Part shown: positions 30,348 to 39,458 of the stretch, piece after piece
Layout of the letters: each line of letters starts with the position of its first letter
Position numbering within the stretch: the stretch's first letter is position 1
DNA from: Sanguibacter gelidistatuariae
GTDB lineage: Bacteria; Actinomycetota; Actinomycetes; Actinomycetales; Cellulomonadaceae
DNA: 64,000 nucleotides
NCBI RefSeq assembly: GCF_900096585.1
Contig: NZ_FMYH01000011.1
Location: forward strand, 1-64,000
Reading direction: 5' to 3'
Translations under genes and position numbers: made by a program
The notes under the pieces: generated by a model
The model's input: only the letters and a program-made list of their open reading frames with translations
Database searches by the model: none
What the model was told of the DNA's origin: nothing

Positions 30348-32831
30348 ATGAACTCGGACAGCACGACCCCGTCGCTCTCAGCAGGCGAGCAGGAGCTGGC
30401 GCAGGCGTCCACCGGCCTGGTCGACACCGACACCTTCGTCGACCCTGAGCTCGCCGCGCTATGCCGGGAGTCCGCTGCCGACGGGGCGGTCCTGCTCCGC
30501 AATGACGAGACCCTCCCGCTGCGGGAGAGCGCGCGTGTCGCGCTCTTCGGGCGGGTCCAGATCGACTACTTCGCGGTCGGCTACGGCTCGGGTGGAGACG
30601 TCAACGCCCCATACTCCTGGAACCTTCTCGACGCGCTGCGCGACGGCGGCCGGGTCACCGTCGACGCCGAGCTCGCCGCGACCTACACCCGCTGGTGCGA
30701 GGAGAACCCGCCCGACGAGGGCACCTGGGCCAACTGGCCGCGCTACTTCGAGGAGATGCCCCTTGAGCGCGAGGCCGTCCGGGCCACCGCCGCGCGCACG
30801 GACGTCGCCGTCGTCGTCATCGGACGCGCAGCGGGGGAGGCGCGGGAGAACACCCTCGACAAGGGCAGCTACTACCTCACCGACGACGAGCGCGCGCTCC
30901 TCGACTCGGTCACCGCAGAGTTTGTGCACACGGTCGTCGTGCTCGACTGCGGGAATGTCATCGACCTCGCCTGGCTGGAGGAGTACGGCGACAAGATCTC
31001 GTCGGTCCTCTACGCCTGGCAGGGCGGCATGGAGGGCGCGCGGGCCATCGCCGACGTCCTCACCGGGGTCCGGGTGCCCGGCGGGCGGCTGACCGACACC
31101 ATCGCCCGCCACTACGCCGACTACCCGAGCGCGCCGAACTTCGGCGGGCTCGAGCACAACGTCTACGCCGAGGACATCTACGTCGGCTACCGGTACTTCG
31201 AGACCTTCGCCCCCGACGCCGTGCTCTTCCCCTTCGGGTTCGGCCTCGGGTACTCCACGCTCGACGTCGCGGCCACGGCCGATGTCGGCGACGAGGACGT
31301 CACGGTCACCGCGCGCGTGAGCAACGCCGGGACGGAGCACCCGGGGGCCGAGGTCGTCCAGGTGTACGTCCGGGCGCCCGACGGCCAGCTCGGCAAGCCG
31401 GCTCGGTCGCTAGCCACTGTCGCGAAGTCGCGCCAGCTCGCCCCGGGGGAGAGCGAGACGCTGCACCTGACCTTCCCGATCGCGTCGTTGGCCTCCTACG
31501 ACGACTCCGGGGTGACCGGTCACCGGTCCGCGTACGTCCTCGAAGCGGGGGAGTACACGGTCTTCGTCGGCACCGACGTGCGCTCGGCGACGGAGGTCGC
31601 ATCCTTCGCGCTCGGTGAGCTGCGCGTCGTCGAGCAGCTGAGCGAGGCGTGCGCGCCCGCCATCGAGAACGCCTTCCAGCGGATGACGCTCGACCGCGAC
31701 GACGCCGGTCGCGCCGTCGTCGGCTGGGAGGACGTCCCCACGCGCCAGGCCTCACGGCGCGAGCGGATCCAGGGACGCCAGGTCCCGGCGCTCGAGCCGA
31801 CCGGCGACCAGGACATCATGCTCGGCGACGTCGCGGAGGGCGCAGCGACGCTCGACGCGTTCATCGCCCAGCTCTCCCACGAGGACCTCGAGGCGCTCAC
31901 CCGGGGCGACCTCGTCATGGACAGCCCGCTCGGGGCGCCCGGCAACGCCGGCGTGTTCGGCGGCATCACCGCCTCATTGCGCGCCAAGGGCGTGCCTCCC
32001 ATCACGACGACGGACGGCCCCTCCGGCATCCGGCTGTCCGCCTACGCTTCGCTCCTGCCGTGCGGGGCGGCCCTCGCCTCGACGTGGAACGCCCCGCTCG
32101 TGCGTCGTCTCGCGGCCCGCCACGGTGCGGAGATGGTCCGCAAGGGCACCCACGTGCTGCTCAGCCCGGGGATGAACATTCACCGTGATCCCCTGTGCGG
32201 GCGCAACTTCGAGTACTTCTCCGAGGACCCGTTGGTCACCGGCCTGATCGCGGCCGCAGTCGTGGCTGGCGTCCAGGAGGCGGGCGTGGCGGCCTGCCCC
32301 AAGCACTTCGCGTGCAACAACCAGGAGACCAACCGGAACCTCAACGACTCGAGGGTCTCCGAGAGGGCTCTGCGGGAGATCTACCTGCGCGGCTTCCAGA
32401 TCTGCCTCACCCAGGCGCGCCCGCACACGCTCATGACGTCGTACAACAAGATCAATGGCGTCTGGTCGCACTACAACGACGAGCTGTGCACGAGGATCCT
32501 GCGCGAGGAGTGGGACTTCGAGGGAACGGTCATCACCGACTGGTGGATGCAGCGCGCGGTCGACCCGGACTTCCCCGCCGTGTCCGACGACGCCTACCGC
32601 GTCCGCGCGCAGGTCGACGTCTTCATGCCCGGCGGCTGGTTGGACCACGCCAGCGGCACCTTTGACGCGACTGCGGCGTCGTCCCTGCTCGATTCACTCG
32701 CCCGCCCGGACGGGATCACCCTCGGTGAGGTCCAGCGCACCGCTCGCACGGTTCTGGAGCTTGTCCTGGCGCTGCCCACGCTGGGCGAGGAGATCGCCAC
32801 GAGGTCGCGGGAGGTGCGTAGCCGTACCTGA
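30348..32831 (+). CDS. GH3 beta-glucosidase with permuted domains
   Basis: 827 residues. The order is reversed relative to ordinary GH3: first the alpha/beta sandwich (from VDPELAALCRESAADGAVLL), a fibronectin-III-like part (GLGYSTLD...AEVVQVYVRAPDGQLG, about 290-400), and then the TIM barrel (GVPPITTTDGPSGIR, KHFACNNQE, nucleophile D731 in VITDWW). Such permuted GH3 enzymes cleave beta-linked gluco-oligosaccharides. GGAG nine bases before ATG 30348 sets the start. No signal peptide, so it is likely cytoplasmic. The gene is followed by a bidirectional terminator. Confidence 0.9.
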   Translation: MNSDSTTPSLSAGEQELAQASTGLVDTDTFVDPELAALCRESAADGAVLLRNDETLPLRESARVALFGRVQIDYFAVGYGSGGDVNAPYSWNLLDALRDGGRVTVDAELAATYTRWCEENPPDEGTWANWPRYFEEMPLEREAVRATAARTDVAVVVIGRAAGEARENTLDKGSYYLTDDERALLDSVTAEFVHTVVVLDCGNVIDLAWLEEYGDKISSVLYAWQGGMEGARAIADVLTGVRVPGGRLTDTIARHYADYPSAPNFGGLEHNVYAEDIYVGYRYFETFAPDAVLFPFGFGLGYSTLDVAATADVGDEDVTVTARVSNAGTEHPGAEVVQVYVRAPDGQLGKPARSLATVAKSRQLAPGESETLHLTFPIASLASYDDSGVTGHRSAYVLEAGEYTVFVGTDVRSATEVASFALGELRVVEQLSEACAPAIENAFQRMTLDRDDAGRAVVGWEDVPTRQASRRERIQGRQVPALEPTGDQDIMLGDVAEGAATLDAFIAQLSHEDLEALTRGDLVMDSPLGAPGNAGVFGGITASLRAKGVPPITTTDGPSGIRLSAYASLLPCGAALASTWNAPLVRRLAARHGAEMVRKGTHVLLSPGMNIHRDPLCGRNFEYFSEDPLVTGLIAAAVVAGVQEAGVAACPKHFACNNQETNRNLNDSRVSERALREIYLRGFQICLTQARPHTLMTSYNKINGVWSHYNDELCTRILREEWDFEGTVITDWWMQRAVDPDFPAVSDDAYRVRAQVDVFMPGGWLDHASGTFDATAASSLLDSLARPDGITLGEVQRTARTVLELVLALPTLGEEIATRSREVRSRT

Positions 32832-32872
32832 GGTGCGGGACAAGCCTGCCGGGACTCCGCGCCCCCTCGATC

Positions 32873-32900
32873 GGGCCACTGCCGGAAACGGCGGTGGCCC
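32873..32900. terminator. Terminator hairpin between convergent genes
   Basis: GGGCCACTGCCG (32873-32884), GAAA tetraloop, CGGCGGTGGCCC (32889-32900); one G-T pair in an otherwise perfect 12-bp stem. It lies 41 bases after the GH3 stop and 26 before the GMC stop, so it can serve both strands. Confidence 0.8.
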
Positions 32901-32926
32901 GGGGTGTTGCCTGACGAGGCCCTGGG

Positions 32927-34549
32927 TCACCCCCTGTTGACAAGGCGGTCGGCGGCGCGGGCCGCGACGGCCATGATGGTCAGGGCGGGATTGGCGCTGC
33001 CCTGGGTGGGCAGCACACTGCCGTCTGTGATGAGCAGATTGGAGACGGAGAAGCTGCGGCAGTCCGCGTCGACAACGCCGTGCTGTTCGTCCTCGGCCAT
33101 GCGTGCTCCGCCGACCAGGTGGGCGTAGCGATCGATGGTGATGACTTCGTCGGCGCCGGCCGCGGTGAGGATGAGTTCCATCTTCTCCTGCGCAGCTCGC
33201 ATGAGGGCGCGGTCGTTCTCGCACTGGGAATAGCTGAAGCGGGCCACGGGCAGTCCATGCCGGTCCTTCTCGTCCGCCAAGGTGACCCGGTTCTCGGCCT
33301 GCGGGAGGAACTCGCACAAGGCACCGAGACACGCCCAGTGGACGTAGTCGCTCATGTAGCTGCGCAGTGCAGTGCCCCAGTGCCCCTGGGCCATGACGTG
33401 TTCGGCCCAGGTGATGGGAAGCGGCGACACCGTCTGGATCGAGAAGCCACGCTTGTACGGCTTCGTCGGGTCGGTTTCGTAGAATTCCTCGCTGCTGACC
33501 TCCGGCGGTGGTCCCTTCCACATCCGCACCTCGGCATCGAAGCGTCCGGCCGTCTGTGGTGCGCCCTGAACCATGAGATAACGGCCGACCTGGTCAAAAT
33601 CGTTGCAGAGCCCGTCGGGAAACCGTGCCGAGGTGGAGTTGAGCAGCAGGCGCGGTGTTTCGATGGAGTAGCCGGCGACGGCGACCATGCGGGCGCGCTG
33701 AAAATGGGCCACGCCACGGTGAACGTAGTGCACTCCGGTGGCCTGCCCGGTCCGTTGGTCGATGTCGATCCGGGTCACCATGGAATCGGGGCGAATGTCG
33801 GCGCCGTGGGCCAAGGCATCGGGGATGTGGGTGATCAGGGGTGATGCCTTGGCGTTGACCTTGCACCCTTGGAGGCAGAAGCCGCGGTAGATGCAGTGGG
33901 GCCGGTTGCCGAATCGGCCGTTGGTGATGGCCACTGGCCCGACCTTGGCCGTGATGCCCAAGGCTAGGGCCCCACGCAGAAAGAGCTCGCCATTTCCTGA
34001 CACGGGATGGGGGCGGTGAGGGTAGCCGTGCGGATCACCCCAGGGCCAGCGCTCCCCGGCGACGGGGAGTTCTTCCTCGATGTCCTGGTAGTAGTGCTTG
34101 AGGTCTTCGTAGTGGAGGGGCCAGTCCGCGCCCACGCCGTCCAAGGTCATGGTGTGGAAGTCGCTGGGATGGAGCCTGGGCACGTAGCCGGCATAGTGGA
34201 CCATGGAACCTCCCACGCCACGGCCGGAATTGTTCGAACCCAGTGGTACGGGGTCGGTCCCGGCGATGACGCGGGGCTCGTTCCAGAACAGGTGGTGGGA
34301 GCCGGCCTCATCGCTGACCCAGTCGTGTTCTGGATCCCAGAAGGGGCCGGCATCCATCGCCACGGCCCGCCAGCCGGCCCGTGCTAGGCGCTGCAACAGG
34401 ATGGATCCTCCTGCGCCGCAGCCGACGATGACGATGTCCACTTCGACATCGTCGGCAAAGTGGCGCATGTGGTCACGTAGGCCGTGGTTGATGCCCGGAC
34501 CGCTCGGGAGCAACCATGCCGATTCGTTGCGCGAGCGCACTGTACTCAT
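32927..34549 (-). CDS. GMC-family FAD oxidoreductase (gluconate-2-dehydrogenase-like large subunit)
   Basis: 540 residues. FAD motif IVIVGCGAGGSILLQRLA (about 40-57), GRGVGGSMVHYAGYVPRL, and the C-terminal GSANPALTIMAVAARAADRL are typical of GMC enzymes, with an active-site His in DRYAHLVGGARM. Members oxidise sugars or alcohols and the large subunit of gluconate 2-dehydrogenase is of this type. The gene overlaps (four bases) a subunit-3-like gene upstream, supporting a heterodimer. No Tat signal is visible here; export would depend on the partner. It is the last gene of the operon. Confidence 0.85.
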   Translation of the reverse strand: MSTVRSRNESAWLLPSGPGINHGLRDHMRHFADDVEVDIVIVGCGAGGSILLQRLARAGWRAVAMDAGPFWDPEHDWVSDEAGSHHLFWNEPRVIAGTDPVPLGSNNSGRGVGGSMVHYAGYVPRLHPSDFHTMTLDGVGADWPLHYEDLKHYYQDIEEELPVAGERWPWGDPHGYPHRPHPVSGNGELFLRGALALGITAKVGPVAITNGRFGNRPHCIYRGFCLQGCKVNAKASPLITHIPDALAHGADIRPDSMVTRIDIDQRTGQATGVHYVHRGVAHFQRARMVAVAGYSIETPRLLLNSTSARFPDGLCNDFDQVGRYLMVQGAPQTAGRFDAEVRMWKGPPPEVSSEEFYETDPTKPYKRGFSIQTVSPLPITWAEHVMAQGHWGTALRSYMSDYVHWACLGALCEFLPQAENRVTLADEKDRHGLPVARFSYSQCENDRALMRAAQEKMELILTAAGADEVITIDRYAHLVGGARMAEDEQHGVVDADCRSFSVSNLLITDGSVLPTQGSANPALTIMAVAARAADRLVNRG

Positions 34550-35193
34550 CGGTGCCCCTCCTTCCCTCGCGTCGGGTCATCGGTGGGGTGGGCGTCACGG
34601 ACTTCGAAGGGCTCGACGGAGTTCAGGCCCATGTTCTTGTAGCCGCGCGGATAGGCCGGCCCGGCAAAACCGATTTCATCCCAGGCCCAGGGATGGGAGT
34701 AGAACGCTGAGCAGGCGTAACGGGTCCACAGGCTCCAGACCTGGGTGGCTGGCATCCCGCGCCATGGCGTTGGTCCGAGGTTCTGGATGCTCTGCAAGAG
34801 CCGTGCCTGCTGCGGCCAGGTTGCTTCGGCCAGGAGGCAGCCGCATCTCATTCGGGCATCCTCATCCAAGCCAGCGAGCGTGCGGCGCCACGCTTCAGGG
34901 TCGATGGGCATGCCCTCGTAGTGCCAGCCGTCGGTATCTTGTCGTGCCAGCCGGGCGTCCACCAGAGCAACCACCGGGACACGGGGTTCTTCGTGCTGAT
35001 CCAACAGCTGATTGAAAAGCGCATCCGCCGTGGCCTCCTCGGCAGGGGTAAAGAAGCGCACATCCCCCGGCGGTCCCAGGCGGGCCATGACGACGGCCGA
35101 GGTCGTGGTGTCCCAGTGCCTGACTTGGCCGGTGGCGCTCATGCCGGGAAACCGGCCGCCGCCGTCGCTGGCAGGCAGAGGGAGCGCACTCAT
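34546..35193 (-). CDS. Gluconate 2-dehydrogenase subunit 3-like protein
   Basis: 215 residues. The region FFTPAEEATADALFNQLLDQ and the C-terminal WTRYACSAFYSHPWAWDEIG match the subunit-3 family that accompanies GMC flavoproteins in membrane sugar dehydrogenases and often carries the export signal. No strong Tat motif is seen before the domain. ATG 35193 is chosen because it overlaps the upstream stop (ATGA); a longer frame to 35478 would be unrelated. Likely forms a complex with the downstream GMC protein. Confidence 0.8.
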   Translation of the reverse strand: MSALPLPASDGGGRFPGMSATGQVRHWDTTTSAVVMARLGPPGDVRFFTPAEEATADALFNQLLDQHEEPRVPVVALVDARLARQDTDGWHYEGMPIDPEAWRRTLAGLDEDARMRCGCLLAEATWPQQARLLQSIQNLGPTPWRGMPATQVWSLWTRYACSAFYSHPWAWDEIGFAGPAYPRGYKNMGLNSVEPFEVRDAHPTDDPTRGKEGHR

Positions 35194-35669
35194 CGTTCCC
35201 GCCGCAGCACGGCCGCTAGCAATCCCATGCCGCCGACCAGGGTCACCAGCAGTGGGGCGAGCAGAGGGGGGCCCATTTCCATGTTGTAGCGCAGGTTTGA
35301 GAAGCCACCAGGTTTCTGAGCGATTCCACGGGCGTGCAGATAGGTTCCCTGAAGTCCGTTGGCGACAATGACGGCCGAGGCGAGGGGCAATGCGGTTTTC
35401 GCCATCCGCTTGCTGCAGACCCCAGCCACACCCGCCGCGGCTCCGACCGGTCCCAAGATGACCGGCAGCCACATCCATCTGTTGCCGAAGCTGGCCTTGT
35501 CATGTTCAAAGAATATTTCGGCCGCTGTCACCAACGCCCCAGCGGCCGTGAGTGCCGCGAGGGAGCGTTCAAAGCGACCCGTCTCAACGTTGCGCACCAT
35601 CCGGTCAATCACATGGACAAGTTCGTCCGGCTCGAACTCCTGCGCTCTGACGTGTGATAGCTGAGTCAT
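35190..35669 (-). CDS. Small membrane protein of unknown function
   Basis: 159 residues. A soluble N-terminus (MTQLSHVRAQEFEPDELVHV) is followed by about four hydrophobic stretches, for example LAALTAAGALVTAAEIFF and WLPVILGPVGAAAGVAGV and GPPLLAPLLVTLVGGMGLLA. I do not recognise a family. It overlaps both neighbours by four bases, so it is produced with the GMC enzyme set and may be its membrane anchor (inference). Confidence 0.7.
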   Translation of the reverse strand: MTQLSHVRAQEFEPDELVHVIDRMVRNVETGRFERSLAALTAAGALVTAAEIFFEHDKASFGNRWMWLPVILGPVGAAAGVAGVCSKRMAKTALPLASAVIVANGLQGTYLHARGIAQKPGGFSNLRYNMEMGPPLLAPLLVTLVGGMGLLAAVLRRER

Positions 35670-35983
35670 CGGGCTTCCAGTGCGGCGAAAGTTGAGGCCA
35701 GGAAAGCGTCGATTCCGGCCGGCTTGCGCCAACGCCGATCCCCGGAGGCCAGGGCGACCATGGTTCCGGCATGGGTGAGGTCGACGATCGCACCGCAACG
35801 ACGCAGAGTCCTCCCTGCCCGTGCCAACAGCAGGGCCTGCAGGAGGTTCCTGGCACCGAGAACTCGTATGAGCAGGACTGCACCCGGAGTCGGCAGGGTG
35901 CCGGTGGCGACCCGGTAGAGAAACTGGGGTCGGATCATTTGACACAACCCGAACAGGCACCGGATGGCCTCGAGTGGTCTCAT
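35666..35983 (-). CDS. Small protein of unknown function in the GH15-GMC operon
   Basis: 105 residues. The sequence starts MRPLEAIRCLFGLCQMIRPQ and contains an amphipathic to hydrophobic helix around RVLGARNLLQALLLARAGRT. No domain is recognised. ATG 35983 overlaps the SDR stop (ATGA) and its own stop overlaps the next start, showing translational coupling on both sides. Resembles short hypothetical proteins that travel with this cluster; function unknown. Confidence 0.6.
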   Translation of the reverse strand: MRPLEAIRCLFGLCQMIRPQFLYRVATGTLPTPGAVLLIRVLGARNLLQALLLARAGRTLRRCGAIVDLTHAGTMVALASGDRRWRKPAGIDAFLASTFAALEAR

Positions 35984-37002
35984 CGTTGCCCCCAGCGTCC
36001 AAGGAGGACCCCGGCCCCAGCCGCGAGTCCCAAGAGACCCGAGGCGGTTCCCACCGCAAGGAGCCCGTGATGGTGCGATGCCCACAGCTGGGTGCTACGT
36101 GACGTGGAGCGGTTATCAAATGCGCCGTGGGTTCCAAAATCAACTGCAGCATCTGCTGGTTTCCATAAGTTGGTCGGTTGGTCCGCCGGGCGCTGTTCGC
36201 TTGTCTGCTGTGAGGCGAAACCTGTGCGGGCCAGGTATGCATCCAAGAGCCCAGGGAATACTGCGTTGGCCAACAAGGTTGCGGCGGTGCTGCCGCCCAC
36301 CCAATATTCACGCCGTTGCGGGTGATCGGCGGCATAGACGACGGCGCGGGCCGCCACTTCGGGTTGATAGATGGGGGGTACCGGTTGGGCCTTTTTGGGG
36401 AGCCGGGAGAGGGTCCAGGAGAACTGGGGTGTGTTCACCGCAGGCATCTGCACCATCGTGGTGCGGATACCGCTGTGCTCGTGGAGCAGTTCACACCGCA
36501 AAGACTCATTGAATCCTTGGATGGCATGCTTGGCACCGCAGTAGGCGCTCTGCAGCGGTATGCCGCGGTAGGCGAGGGCCGAGCCGACCTGGACGATCGT
36601 GCCCCGGTTGCGGGTGCGCATCCGCTTCAGGGCGGCCATCGTGCCGTAGACGTACCCAAGATAGGAGACGCCGGTGACCCGCGCGAACTCCTCGGGTGTG
36701 ATCTGCGTGAAGGGGGCGAAGACGGAGGCGAAGGCTACATTGACCCACACGTCGATGGGGCCCACGGTCCTCTCTACGTGATCCGCTGCTGCATCCACCT
36801 CCGCGGAGTCCGACATGTCCACCGGCACCGTCAACGCCGTGCCTCCGGCCGCCTCCACCTCCGCTGCGGCACCGTCGAGTCCTGCCTGGCCCCGCGCCAA
36901 CAGGACAACCGTGGCACCGCGACGGCCAAAGGCGATGGCCGTGGCTCGGCCGATCCCACCGCTGGCCCCGGTCACGACAACGACCTGGTGAACTGTCTTC
37001 AT
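35980..37002 (-). CDS. Short-chain dehydrogenase/reductase
   Basis: 340 residues. NAD(P) motif TGASGGIGRA (about residues 11-20), NVAF region where NNAG is usual, catalytic SALAYRG then YCGAKHA (Y-x3-K). The first 250 residues are a classical SDR; the rest, including a weak hydrophobic C-terminus (HHGLLAVGTASGLLGLAAGA), is an extension that could be membrane-attached. It likely oxidises or reduces a sugar-derived intermediate. Starts 16 bases after the GH15 stop and leads the coupled downstream genes. Confidence 0.8.
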   Translation of the reverse strand: MKTVHQVVVVTGASGGIGRATAIAFGRRGATVVLLARGQAGLDGAAAEVEAAGGTALTVPVDMSDSAEVDAAADHVERTVGPIDVWVNVAFASVFAPFTQITPEEFARVTGVSYLGYVYGTMAALKRMRTRNRGTIVQVGSALAYRGIPLQSAYCGAKHAIQGFNESLRCELLHEHSGIRTTMVQMPAVNTPQFSWTLSRLPKKAQPVPPIYQPEVAARAVVYAADHPQRREYWVGGSTAATLLANAVFPGLLDAYLARTGFASQQTSEQRPADQPTNLWKPADAAVDFGTHGAFDNRSTSRSTQLWASHHHGLLAVGTASGLLGLAAGAGVLLGRWGQR

Positions 37003-37017
37003 CGGTCCTCCTTGGGT

Positions 37018-38784
37018 CTAGGCCCGGTCGTCCGGAGCCGGCGGCGTGGCGAGCCGGCCAGCGGTCTCGAGCATCGCGGCATGGACGAATGCCTGCGGAA
37101 AATTGCCGCGGAGCTGGCGCTGTTCGACGTCGTATTCTTCGGTGAACAGTCCCGTGGTGGAGCACGCGGCCCGATTGCGTTCGAACCAGTGCATCGCCTC
37201 AGTCTCATCGCCTTGTTGGTGGACGGCCATGGCCATGTTGAAGCCGCACAGAAGGAACGCCCCCTCCGTCTGCGCCAAGGGCCGTGCGTCCTGGCTGAAC
37301 CGGTATACATACCCCTCGCGGCCCAGGTCGGCCCGGACCGCAGCCACTGTTGCCAGGCTGCGCGGGTCGTGTATCGGTATCGCGCCTCGCAGGGTGGGCA
37401 GGAGCAGTGCCGCGTCCACCCGGTCATCACTGGGGCTGCGTTGCCAGCGGCCACTGGGGTGCAGGCAGCTTCGGGCCGTATCGGCGACGATGTTGTCTGC
37501 CAGCGACGTCCATTGCGCGCCTTGGGCGGCGGGGGCGTGCGCGGCGACTGCGCGCAGGCCCGCCGCACAGATCAGCCGCGAATGCGCCCAGGTGTCGTTG
37601 TTGAGCTCCCAGATGCCGGCATCCGGTTCCTGCCAGCGATCGATGATGGCCTGGACCGCAGCCTCTGCCGCCCGCCAGTTCTGCAGGTCCAACCGGTCGT
37701 GACTGGCAGCAGCGGCGAAGAGCAGCAATGTCTCGCCGAAAGTGTCCAGCTGGAATTGGTTGTTGACCCAGTTTCCTGTTCTCGCGGAACCACCCGGATA
37801 TCCGACCAGATTGAGATCAGCTTCGTCCGGAACCCGCCCCCCGGTGACCGAATAGGCTGGTTTCAGGCTCGGCCCGTCGTCGAGGAGTCGGCTGGTGATG
37901 AACCGCACGGCATCATCGAGCAGGGGGTAGGGCCCGCATGCGGCGATGGCTTGACCGGCGTAGCACTGGTCGCGGATCCAGGCGTAGCGGTAGTCGTAAT
38001 TGCGTTGCTCTTGGGCGCGCTCGGGCAGACCCAACGTCGCCGCCGCCACCATGGCGCCGCTGGTGCCGGTCATGCCGCGCAATACGGCATAGGACTGGCG
38101 GGCGTCGTCGGGGGCCGTAGTGTCCAACAGCTGAGGGACGGAGTCTTTCCAGCTGCGCTCGGTTCCGGACCACGCTGCGTCCACGGCCACCGGAGCCGAG
38201 GCGAGCGGTTGGTCGGCCAGTTCCAGGACGAGGTCATGATCTGTGCCGGCCGGCAGGTCGAGATGCAGGTGCAGGGCGCCACCGTGGACCGTGGCCTCCG
38301 AGGCCCCGGCCAGACGTAGATACAGGTTTCCGCTGCGGCCCGTCCAGACCCCGTCCTCACACTTCAGCCGTGTCATCCCGTGCCTGCCGAACCCCGCGCC
38401 CACCTCAAGGACCACGTTCATCGTGGCCAGACCGGACACCGCACGCAGCCGACGCAACAGCACCGCCCGATGCTCATCTGCCGGCTGTGCGAGTGCCTCC
38501 CGGCATTCGACAATCCCATCTGTGGTGACCCAGCGGCTCGTCCAGATCAGCGTCCCGTCCTCGTAGCTGCCGCCCCAGACGTACCGAGAGCCGACGGGGG
38601 TCACCGCGAACCTGCCGCCGCCACCAATCAGGGAGGAAAAGACCGCCTCGCTGTCCCAGCGAGGTACACACATCCAAGCCACATCCCCATGGGGCCCGAT
38701 CAGTGCGGCACGTTCCCCGTCGGCAATCATGGCGTACTCGCGCAATACGTGAGGGGAGTGGAGTGCTTGCGCAGCAGCCGACAT
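37018..38784 (-). CDS. Glycoside hydrolase family 15 (glucoamylase/trehalase-like)
   Basis: 588 residues, standard for bacterial GH15. The N-terminal beta-sandwich (IGPHGDVAWMCVPRWDSEAV) precedes the (alpha/alpha)6 barrel with RNYDYRYAWIRD (about residue 290) and the GLFTEEYD segment with the second catalytic acid. These enzymes release glucose from starch-like chains or trehalose. No signal peptide: cytoplasmic. First gene of the six-gene minus-strand operon; a glucose product would suit the GMC-type dehydrogenase at the end, but this is inference. Confidence 0.9.
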   Translation of the reverse strand: MSAAAQALHSPHVLREYAMIADGERAALIGPHGDVAWMCVPRWDSEAVFSSLIGGGGRFAVTPVGSRYVWGGSYEDGTLIWTSRWVTTDGIVECREALAQPADEHRAVLLRRLRAVSGLATMNVVLEVGAGFGRHGMTRLKCEDGVWTGRSGNLYLRLAGASEATVHGGALHLHLDLPAGTDHDLVLELADQPLASAPVAVDAAWSGTERSWKDSVPQLLDTTAPDDARQSYAVLRGMTGTSGAMVAAATLGLPERAQEQRNYDYRYAWIRDQCYAGQAIAACGPYPLLDDAVRFITSRLLDDGPSLKPAYSVTGGRVPDEADLNLVGYPGGSARTGNWVNNQFQLDTFGETLLLFAAAASHDRLDLQNWRAAEAAVQAIIDRWQEPDAGIWELNNDTWAHSRLICAAGLRAVAAHAPAAQGAQWTSLADNIVADTARSCLHPSGRWQRSPSDDRVDAALLLPTLRGAIPIHDPRSLATVAAVRADLGREGYVYRFSQDARPLAQTEGAFLLCGFNMAMAVHQQGDETEAMHWFERNRAACSTTGLFTEEYDVEQRQLRGNFPQAFVHAAMLETAGRLATPPAPDDRA

Positions 38785-38838
38785 AACTTGACACTAGGCG
38801 CGATTATTGACGTCGGCCAGTGCGTCCCTGCTCAGGTC

Positions 38839-38873
38839 GAGCCGTTGGTCGGGCCATGCACCGCCAACGGCTC
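38839..38873. terminator. Hairpin between the GH15 promoter region and gtrA
   Basis: GAGCCGTTGG (38839-38848) and CCAACGGCTC (38864-38873) pair perfectly around a 15-base loop, about 100 bases downstream of the GtrA-like stop. It probably ends the arabinose-module transcript. Confidence 0.6.
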
Positions 38874-38975
38874 ACACCAGGGAGAGAACGTCATCGACAG
38901 CTCACGATCCGGGGAGCCAGGTCCAGAGCACAGGCGCGTAGGGGTCGTCGAATTCCGTCGAGGATCTCCGCCATG

Positions 38976-39455
38976 TCACCGTTCGATGGGTCGACCTGGG
39001 CGGTCCCGCTTGTCGACCGCCAGCGGCGAGAAGACGAACCGCCGGAACGCCCAGTACCGCAAGACGGTCGCGGCGCCCATGCCGAGCACGTTCGCCGAGA
39101 GGTTGTCCGCGAGCGGCGAGGTCAGGCCCAGCAGGTGGTGAGTTGCCCACAGGCAGAGCACCTGGACCGCAGCCGCCGCGATGCTGATAGCGACGAACGT
39201 CACGACGGCTCGTCTCGTGCCGGTCCGCGGCCCGGCCGGCCAGGTGTAGTAGCGGCTCCCGACGTACGCGACGGTGATCCCGACGACGGAAGACAGCGCC
39301 TTGGCAGCGAGGGGGTCGATGCGCAGCACGAGCAGAGAGACATTGAAGACGACGACGTCGGCCGCGTAGGCGGCGAGACCGGTGATGGCGAATCGCACCA
39401 GCTCGCTCGGACGTCCTGACCATGACGATGTCGCAGCCTGGGTGTGCGTCGTCAT
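38976..39455 (-). CDS. GtrA-family membrane protein
   Basis: 159 residues with four hydrophobic helices (FAITGLAAYAADVVVFNVSL; ALSSVVGITVAYVGSRYYTW; VVTFVAISIAAAAVQVLCLW; ADNLSANVLGMGAATVLRYW) and the GtrA/DPMS_TM signature RFAITG and RYWAFRRFVF. GtrA proteins help flip or use polyprenyl-linked sugars. In mycobacteria a GtrA-like protein (Rv3789) lies beside DprE1 and helps arabinose export. Here it follows UbiA by three bases, so it fits the same arabinose-donor route. Confidence 0.85.
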   Translation of the reverse strand: MTTHTQAATSSWSGRPSELVRFAITGLAAYAADVVVFNVSLLVLRIDPLAAKALSSVVGITVAYVGSRYYTWPAGPRTGTRRAVVTFVAISIAAAAVQVLCLWATHHLLGLTSPLADNLSANVLGMGAATVLRYWAFRRFVFSPLAVDKRDRPGRPIER

Positions 39456-39458
39456 GGT

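Noticed and set aside
35194-35478. Longer start for the subunit-3-like protein
   Set aside because: It overlaps a coupled membrane-protein gene and adds nothing homologous; ATGA at 35190-35193 fits coupling.
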